The position numbers and the translations under genes are program-made. A stretch of DNA of 64,000 nucleotides, from positions 42,021-106,020 of the forward strand of contig CBDCSZ010000003.1 in the NCBI GenBank assembly GCA_965221935.1. Reading direction: 5' to 3'. The stretch comes from JAPOXR01 sp965221935. Lineage in GTDB: Bacteria > Pseudomonadota > Alphaproteobacteria > Rhodobacterales > Rhodobacteraceae. Shown here in pieces: positions 58,261-64,000 of this stretch (positions are counted from its first letter, which is position 1; every line of letters begins with the position of its first letter). Under the pieces are notes generated by a model. It had not been told where the DNA came from and searched no databases. It worked only from the letters and a program-made list of their open reading frames with translations.

Positions 58261-60359
58261 TCATGATGCCTCCCTTGTCATCTCATGGCCATGCCCGTTT
58301 CCTGGGTGGTCTGTTTGCGGTTCCCTTGTTCGTTCGCATCCGGCATCGTCGAGCAGACGGTACATCGAAAACGGTCTCGTGCCTATGGTGAAGGTGTGGC
58401 GTTCGACCCATGTGCCTCGGCGGCTTCGCTCTCTCAGGGCCCTGACCGAGATGCCGAGCGCCTTGCTGATTTCCTCGGCGGTGCTCCAGCCTTGCTCCCT
58501 TTTCGCCTTCTGGAGCCGCCTGAGGTGGCTTGGCAGTCCATGATAGTGGCGCAGGCTGGCGACGCTCTCCCTTGTCCAGGGCTTGTCCCCGCAGTTCAGC
58601 ATGCCTCTCCGGTTGAGTTGCCCGGCAATGGCCTTGTCGCCCATGCTTTCGGTGAGCCTGCCCACTTCCGCCACGGTCTCCGCCGGGGTGCTGCGAACGC
58701 CGCCGCCGGGCCTGAGCAGATCGACCGGATCGAGTTCAAGCGCCCTGCCGCCACGCATGCGCAACTGAATTGACACCGAGTAGCCGCTTCGGATGAGCGT
58801 GGCATCCTCGACCAGAAGAGCCAGCATGCGCTTGCGGTCTGCGTTCCCTGTCGTCGGCGCATTCCAGGCGACTGCGAAGTCGGCGGACAGTTCCCTGATT
58901 CTCCGGCGCTGGACCTCGTCCGTTGTTTGCTGGAATTCGTCGGCGAGCCGGCTGCGCTCGGCTTCGGCCTCGTCCAGTTTTGTGCAGTGCGTCATTCCAC
59001 TCCCTTTCCAGCGTCGCGGCGACGAGGGCGGTAGCCCGGGTCGACCTCCCGGCAGCGCCTGCCGGCCAGTTCGGCCTGGTGGCGCAGCGCCTCGACCCGG
59101 TGTGAGCGCTGACGGTCTGCCCTGGCGAAGTCCGACTTGACCTGTTCCTCCACCGACAGGGCCAGATCGATGTTGCTCCGATTGACCGCGCCGACAAGGA
59201 AGTCGGTGACGGCCGCGTCGATCCGCTCTCCCCGCATCGTCTGGCAGGACTTCCCCGCCCGGGCGGCCTTGCCGCCGACGCAGTGATAGTGCCGTTCGTT
59301 CGCCCGCTTCGGATCCGTCGCTCCGCCGTATTTGACCAGCATCTGGCTGCCGCAACGCCCGCAGATCGCGCGCGATTGCAACAGTGCGCCGCCTTCCCGC
59401 AGTGGGCCGGTGCGTCCGTGTGCCGCGACGAAGCATTGCCTGTGGTTGTCGGCCAGCTGCCTCTGGTTGCGCTGGAACTCCTCCCAGTCGATGTAGCCGG
59501 CATGCGCCTCGGGGATGCAGACCCGCCATGCCTCCCAGGGGTTTGCCCGCCCGGCATTGCCGCCCCGTCGGCCCCAGGCGTAGCAACCCGCATAGCGGGG
59601 GTTCCGGAGGATGCTGAGAACCCTTGAATAGCGGGCCTCGGACCAGATCAGCCGATGACCTTCGGAGACCGGGCATGCCGGCAGCGGTATGGCGTTGTCG
59701 AGAAGCCAATTAAATGTCGCCCTGACCGAGCGGGTCCTGCGGAAAGTCTCGAACACCAGATTGACCGCTTCGGCGACTTGAATGTCGGGGTCGAGAACCA
59801 CCGCGTCTTGTGGATCGCAGACCAGGCCGGCGGGCAGTGCGGTTCTCAATTCGCCGCGCTGTGCCTTGTTGAGGACACCGCCGAGCAGCCGCTGGCGGAT
59901 CCCGTCAAGCTCGAACTCGTAGACCGAGCTCTTGATCCCGAGCAAAAGCAGGTCGCTGCTGTTGCCGGGATCATGGACGCCGGCCTCGTCGCAGACCAGC
60001 GTGCCGGAGAGTGAGGCAAGGCGGAACAGCCGGTGCAGGTCGGCGTTGCTGCGGCCGAGGCGCGAGATCTCGAGGCTGAGAACGATGCCGACTTCGCCGG
60101 CGGCGATCCGGGCCATCAGGTCCTGGAACCCCCCGCGCCTTTCGGCGTCGGCGCCGGAGAGACCCTGATCCTGGTCGATGACCCGGATCCGCTCCCGCGG
60201 CCATCCCAGCGCCAGCGCGCGCTCACTCAAGTCGTACTGGCGCCGGGTGCTCTCGGTGTTGTTGATCACCTGGCCGGGAGACGACTGGCGGATGTAGACA
60301 CACGCCTCTCGCTCAAGGTGGCTGGCGGAGATCTTGCCGGTTCCGATGTCCTTCACCAT
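58261..60359 (-). pseudogene. Large serine recombinase, broken by two one-base frameshifts
   Basis: The N-terminal resolvase domain is intact: CVYIRQSSPGQ with the nucleophile Ser, SLEISRLGRSNADLHRL. A recombinase domain (ILRNPRYAGCYAWGRR) and a zinc ribbon (AICGRCGSQMLVKYGG, HYHC) follow. The frame then shifts at CCC (plus GGG 59026-59028); deleting one base gives YRLVAATLEREWN. It shifts again at AAAA (plus TTTT 58978-58981); deleting one base gives LHKLDEAEAERSRLADEF. A C-terminal helix-turn-helix, WSTAEEISKALGISVRALRE, is still present. Restored length is about 700 residues, normal for this recombinase group. Start ATG at 60359 has GAGGGAG upstream and overlaps the previous gene. Confidence 0.85.
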
Positions 60360-60679
60360 CCATCTCCCTCGTTGGATTCGCATCTGAGCAGCCGCAGGAC
60401 CATCGCCGCCGCCGCGACGGTGATGCAGCCGGCCCCGGTTTCGCCGGTCGGCGCCGCCGCGCTGGAAACCGGCGCCCGGTCAAGGACGGCCGTGAGACGC
60501 AGCGCCCCCGCCATGCCGTGGCGGCTGAGAACCGGCGCCGCGTTCCCGGCGAGCCAGTCGAGATGCCAGCGCCGGTAGCGTCGCAGTCCGTCGTCATCGA
60601 GCCCTCCCGTACCGGGGCGCAGTGTTTTTTTTTGACCGCTCGATTGCCTTGTTGATGGTGCGTGGATGAAGGCTGACAC
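60353..60679 (-). CDS. Small element-encoded protein (y4bB-like position)
   Basis: Up to 108 residues; the plausible core is LRRYRRWHLDWLAGNAAPVL followed by SRHGMAGALRLTAVLDRAPV. Its start is uncertain: GTG at 60679 overlaps the helix-turn-helix gene by 86 bp, and no ATG lies in between. Its stop overlaps the recombinase start. Function unknown; equivalents sit before the recombinase in related elements. Confidence 0.55.
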   Translation of the reverse strand: MSAFIHAPSTRQSSGQKKTLRPGTGGLDDDGLRRYRRWHLDWLAGNAAPVLSRHGMAGALRLTAVLDRAPVSSAAAPTGETGAGCITVAAAAMVLRLLRCESNEGDGW

Positions 60680-61067
60680 CGAAACGCTCCTCGATCACCG
60701 GCGCCAGGCGCCGGGCGCCAACTGGCCCGTGCTCGGACCTGTAGGCGGCAATGAAGTCCAGAATCTCGTCGCTGACCTTGTGGGCCCGGCGCGGTCCCCG
60801 GCGCAGCGGCGCCAGGGCCTGCAGCCCGCCCTCGCGGAAGCTGCGCCGGATCCGGACACAGGTGGGGACCGAGACGCCGAACTCTGCGGCCACCTCCGCC
60901 AGCGGTTCGTCCCCGGCGCTGCGCACCATCTCGTAACGCACCTGCAGCAAGTCGCGCGGGTCGAAGAAGCCGCCGGCCCGGAAACGTTGGGAGCGGATGC
61001 GCTCCGGGCGCCGGTTGAGGGTGCCGGAGGCCTCGAGGTTTTTGACCTTCTGGTCATCGTCGGACAT
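60594..61067 (-). CDS. Helix-turn-helix element protein (y4bC-like position)
   Basis: The roughly 157-residue protein carries FFDPRDLLQVRYEMVRSAGD, a helix-turn-helix EVAAEFGVSVPTCVRIRRSF, and RRGPRRAHKVSDEILDFIAA, the pattern of small transposase-like HTH proteins found in these elements. It ends just after an A9 tract (plus T9 at 60625-60633). One base fewer would fuse it to the following small protein. ATG at 61067 has GGAG upstream; an ATG at 61079 is the alternative. Confidence 0.75.
   Translation of the reverse strand: MSDDDQKVKNLEASGTLNRRPERIRSQRFRAGGFFDPRDLLQVRYEMVRSAGDEPLAEVAAEFGVSVPTCVRIRRSFREGGLQALAPLRRGPRRAHKVSDEILDFIAAYRSEHGPVGARRLAPVIEERFGVSLHPRTINKAIERSKKNTAPRYGRAR
60625..60633 (-). 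repeat. A9 tract at the end of the HTH gene
   Basis: Nine adenines on the coding strand, a length at which RNA polymerase slippage is well documented. Loss of one A continues the HTH frame into the RRYRRWHLDW protein. Confidence 0.7.
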
Positions 61068-61216
61068 GGGCAGCTCCATTCACGGCTCTCGAAAATCATC
61101 ATATATTACTCATATTGACAGCTTCCGCAAGCCGGCCGGCGATCCTCTTGGCACATAACGCTCTGTAATCACGCTGTATCGTGGGAATTTTGCACATTTC
61201 GGGCAATAATTTTCAA

Positions 61217-61531
61217 TCATTTCGGGCAATCTTTTTTGATTAGCATGTCGGCCAATTCCCGCAACTCCGAAAGATCGTCCGCTCGGAAAGAGGAACACCC
61301 GGCCGCCTGCTCCTCGAAGGTGTCAACAGCGCGCAGGCTGGTCCAGGCCGCCGGAAACAGGCGCAGCTGCCGCCCGCATCCCGTAAACACCCGAACCCGG
61401 TTCAGGCCGAATTCGTTCGTGATGGATTCAAGCGCGAGCCAGCGACCCCTCCAGGGATGGAACGGGTGCGTGACCTCGATGCCGCCGGCGCCAGGGCGTG
61501 GCTCTGGATCGAAATCGCATGCATTCGGCAA
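61217..61531 (-). CDS. Y4bD/Y4pK-like (DUF5372) protein
   Basis: The 104-residue protein contains the family hallmark IEVTHPFHPWRGRWLALESI, then RVRVFTGCGRQLRLFPAAWT. The family accompanies serine-recombinase elements and its role is unknown. Its ATG lies only 7 bp inside the element boundary with no ribosome binding site, and it overlaps the reading-through transposase fragment by about 100 bp. Transcription and perhaps translation may therefore come from the host gene. Confidence 0.72.
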   Translation of the reverse strand: MPNACDFDPEPRPGAGGIEVTHPFHPWRGRWLALESITNEFGLNRVRVFTGCGRQLRLFPAAWTSLRAVDTFEEQAAGCSSFRADDLSELRELADMLIKKDCPK

Positions 61532-61543
61532 CGCGGTCTTTGA

Positions 61544-62561
61544 GAGCCTTGAAGGTGTTGTTCTCCACTTTCCACCGGGCCCGGGCGCAGTCGGCCAGTT
61601 CGGCGACGCTGTCCGGGCCGACCGGGAGGTCGGTGGCGAAGCTGTTGCGGCAGAGCCGCTTTCCGGACGGCGATGTGATGGTGACTTCGAACCAGTTGAC
61701 TTCCAGCGCGTCTTTTCCGCCGCGGATCGGCAGACCGTTCATCCAGCGGCAGCGCAGCCGGCGCTTGTTCTTTTTCCGGCCCTCGGTCCGGGTCAGACAG
61801 CCGGTCTCAACCCCTTGAATATACTCGTAAAGCGTTGTGTGCGAGCTCGGCTTGCAGGTCAGGATGAAGCTTCCGCCGGCGGCCAGCACGGCCTCGCAGA
61901 GCGGCTGGCGGCAGTAGAGGTCGTCGCCGGGATAAACCGGTCTCAGCCGGGCCAGGCCGGATCCGGTCCGCCGCAGCCAGCGCTTGGCGGCGTTGATCTC
62001 GCAGTCCTGTTTCTCAGCCCCGTCCTGCGGGCGGATGAACTCCGGCGGCAGCGGCAGGAGGCGCGAGGTTCCCGGGGCGACGATGCCGGCGCCGAGCACG
62101 GCGTGGAAGTTCTGTGTCCGCCCGTCCGCCAGTTTCCGCTGCGAGCAGTTCCGGCAGCCGATGCTGCAGGAGGTGAAACACTCGGTGCCGTCAAGGGCGA
62201 TCAGCAGCCGCCCGTCAAGCCGGCGCAGCTGGTCAAGGGCGCCCTGGCGGTCCAGCTGGTCGACGGTCCGGGTGAAGATGGAATCGAAGCGCTCCGGCGG
62301 CACGCCGTCGAGCACGCTGCGGATGTGGCTGTCGGTCGGCAGCCGGTCAATGCCGAACAGGGTCCGGGCGTTGGACCGGCCCTGGCGGGACTGAAGCTGC
62401 GCCTGCGCCGCCAGGAAGGACGGGCACTGCAGGAAGAAGACGGCGAAGGCCGCCATGCCGATGTCGGCCATCTCCAGGCGGGCGTTGGCGCCGGTCCTGC
62501 GGTCCGGGGCGGACGCGCAGAGTTCGCGCATGTCGGCGATGTATCCGGCCAGCGGGGACAT
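61544..62561 (-). pseudogene. N-terminal piece of the interrupted DDE transposase
   Basis: From ATG 62561 it encodes a transposase of about 340 residues up to the insertion. Catalytic acids are visible in RLLIALDGTECFTS, PVYPGDDLYCRQPL and ARARWKVENNTFKALK. The exact IS family is not certain to me; the HLEHNFGHGK stretch in the C-terminal piece is typical of one DDE group close to IS4. The open frame continues to 61428 inside the recombinase element, but that part is not transposase. Confidence 0.8.
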
Positions 62562-62805
62562 GGCGCCGCATTATGCACATATCAAAAATTTGTACAAATG
62601 TAAGTAAAAACAACAACTTACATGTCTTCTCCGCGCCTTTTCCCCAGGAGCCGGCGGCCGGAGCGGCGTCGGCGGCAGGTGATTCGCCTGCCGCCGGGGA
62701 ACCGCCGGCGCGCAGCCGCCTGCGGCGGAAAAAAATTCCCCCGGGCCAAAAAACCGTTGTGATACAACACGTTAAAAACTCAAAAATCCAAAATTAGAAT
62801 TACTG

Positions 62806-62835
62806 AACAGTTCCTTAACAGTTCCTTAACAGTTC
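62806..62835. repeat. Short tandem repeat next to the IS end
   Basis: An 11-bp unit AACAGTTCCTT is repeated 2.7 times immediately outside the right inverted repeat. Confidence 0.8.
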
Positions 62836-62883
62836 GGTGTGAATCCCGCATGGCGACATGATCTGGCGCGGATGGAGGGATTA

Positions 62884-64000
62884 GGCGGCTGCGAATCTGG
62901 CGAAAGCGGGTGTTTCGGCGTGTTTTCGCCGGTCGAGGTGACATTATTTCGGGTCAAGCCGGAATTTTGTCACGATGGGGGGATATTGGGAATGTTCCTT
63001 CCGCACGACATCGCTATCGTGCGGTGAGTTGTAAAGATCGGCGTTCCGCCGAAGCAAGGAGCATTCCCAATGACACTTTCGCATACGTGTTCACTGCTGT
63101 CCAACCCTCTCGACATGTCCGAAATTGCCGATGCGGCGGCTGCGGACATCCGCCGCGAGTTCCTCGAACGCTTTGCCGCGGCCGGTGCCGCGTGCGACTT
63201 TGCCGAGGTTGAGATGCTGGTTTTCGATTCCGTTGCGGCGACGGGGCGGGAGATGCTGCGGAACCTGTTCGAAGCCCGCGATGACGCCGCGCCCCGGCTG
63301 GTGCGGGATGACAAGCCCTGGTACCGGGCTGGCGCCACTCACAAGACCATCATGACCCTGCTCGGAGAGGTGAGCTATGAGCGCAGCCGCTTCCGCCGCC
63401 GAGGCGAAACCATGTCATGGATGCCGCTGTACGAGGGTCTCGGGCTGATGGGGAGCTGGATGACGCGGCCGGCGGCGGAAGCGGCGGTGACGACGGTGGC
63501 ACACTGCACCTGCCAGGATGCGGAACAGCTGCTGCAGAAGACCGGCGCGATGACTCCGTCGGCGAGTGCGCTGCAGGATCTGGCGCGTGCGGTGCATGAG
63601 CATTGGAGCGAGGCCGAGGATGCGGTGACGGAGCAGGTGCGGGAGGCCGAAGGCATTCCGGGCGCGGCGGTTTCGCTGGATGGCGTGATGGTCCCGATGC
63701 GTCCGGGCGAGGATGGGCGCGCGGAGGCCTGCTGGCGCGAGGCCTCCTGCGGGACGGGTGCGGCCGTGGCCGTGGAGATGTGGAGCGGAAGCTGGAATTC
63801 TTCCGCAAGAACAGATTACGCATGCACTGTCGGGCCCTAAAGGACCGCAATCTCCCGATCGGGAGCGGTGTGGTCGAGGCCGCGAACAAGAGCATCGTGA
63901 CAAAAAGATTCAAGGGCTCGGGCATGCGATGGAGCATGGAGGGCGGCCAGGCGATCATGACCTTTCGGGCACTGATCCTCTCTGGCCGGTTCGACCGCGC
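62884..64000 (+). mobile_element. ISKra4-family insertion sequence, runs off the window
   Basis: The left end is placed tentatively at GGCGGCTGCGAATCTGG (62884) by similarity to remembered ISKra4 ends. The transposase lies inside. The right end is beyond 64000. Confidence 0.5.
63070..64000 (+). pseudogene. ISKra4-family transposase with internal deletion, 3' end off window
   Basis: The N-terminal part (up to AAVSLDGVMVPMRPG and WREASCGTG) is typical. The reading frame then jumps to a stop at 63840. In another frame right after, the family C-terminus appears: KLEFFRKNRLRMHCRALKDR, LPIGSGVVEAANKSIVTKRF, GMRWSMEGGQAIMTFRAL. The middle, perhaps 100-150 residues carrying part of the catalytic core, is missing near 63755-63785. 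ATG at 63070 has AAGGAG at good spacing. Confidence 0.83.

Larger units (their letters stand above)
58254..61543 (-). mobile_element. Compact serine-recombinase element (y4bABCD-like)
   Basis: A 3.28-kb element with four genes on one strand, inserted in the transposase gene. Both junctions carry TTTGA on the plus strand (58254-58258 and 61539-61543; TCAAA on the coding strand). Joining the flanks across one copy rebuilds FKALKSKDGYHLEHN in frame, which locates the ends to a few bases. Coding fills it tightly: the recombinase stop is 2 bp from one core and the first ATG is 7 bp from the other. The gene set, as I recall it, resembles y4bA-y4bD/y4pH-y4pK of Rhizobium NGR234. Confidence 0.82.
57874..62805 (-). 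mobile_element. Decayed DDE insertion sequence, interrupted by a recombinase element
   Basis: The outer element is bounded by an imperfect inverted repeat: CAGTAATTCCAATT at 57874-57887 and AATTAGAATTACTG at 62792-62805, matching at 13 of 14 positions. Without the inner insertion it would be about 1.65 kb. It carries a single transposase gene in two pieces. A 9-bp hairpin (62671-62679 with 62687-62695) lies in the region upstream of the transposase start. Confidence 0.75.

Noticed and set aside
61236..62603. 455-codon plus-strand frame over the interrupted transposase
   Set aside because: Antisense to both transposase and the Y4bD-like gene; Gly/Ala/Pro-rich without motifs.

Overview
The window looks like a piece of an alphaproteobacterial chromosome, GC-rich by eye. 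The main evidence is conserved gene order: miaB-phoH-ybeY-corC-lnt-metK-trmB, then aroA facing cmk-rpsA-ihfB-lapA-trpF-trpB. I see no rRNA, tRNA or CRISPR array. Core genes are all intact. Accessory genes carry frameshifts, one nonsense codon, deletions and insertions, so the genome appears to be under mobile-element load and partial decay.

Layout. 1-12.2 kb: a frameshifted IlvD/Edd dehydratase (5' end off the window), a MATE exporter, an LCAD-like acyl-CoA dehydrogenase, a glycerate 2-kinase, a HAD hydrolase, a PiT phosphate transporter paired with a GPP34/GOLPH3-like protein, and an MFS gene with an in-frame amber codon. Three blocks of 0.8-1.0 kb here have no recognisable gene. 12.3-17.3 kb: a Type ISP-like restriction-modification enzyme (Mrr-type nuclease, SF2 helicase, N6-adenine methylase) split into two overlapping ORFs exactly at a C6 tract. 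17.5-19.2 kb: a TPR protein.

19.3-39.9 kb is the housekeeping core: tRNA modification (miaB, trmB), RNA/ribosome quality (phoH, ybeY), envelope (corC, lnt), SAM synthesis (metK), shikimate pathway (aroA), cmk, rpsA, ihfB, tryptophan synthesis (trpF, trpB, with trpA inverted 4 kb away), pth, rplY, an L-lactate-type oxidase and ychF. Directly behind ychF are three tiny ORFs chained by ATGA overlaps.

40.4-44.9 kb: a 200-bp duplication of an aldolase 3' end, a LexA-like winged-helix protein, an L-rhamnonate dehydratase-like/DapA-like catabolic pair, and an ISAzo13-type IS inserted 22 bp upstream of that pair. 45.1-48.0 kb: ileS. 48.2-50.7 kb: a terminator-like hairpin, an ORF-less group II intron and an intact IS1380-family element, end to end.

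50.9-57.7 kb: an oligopeptide-type ABC transporter operon on the minus strand (binding protein, endonuclease/exonuclease/phosphatase-family enzyme, two permeases, one double-ATPase). 57.9-62.8 kb: a decayed DDE insertion sequence split by a compact serine-recombinase element resembling the Rhizobium y4bABCD set. Both junctions show the same 5-bp core, and joining the flanks across it restores the transposase reading frame. The window ends in an internally deleted ISKra4-type transposase.
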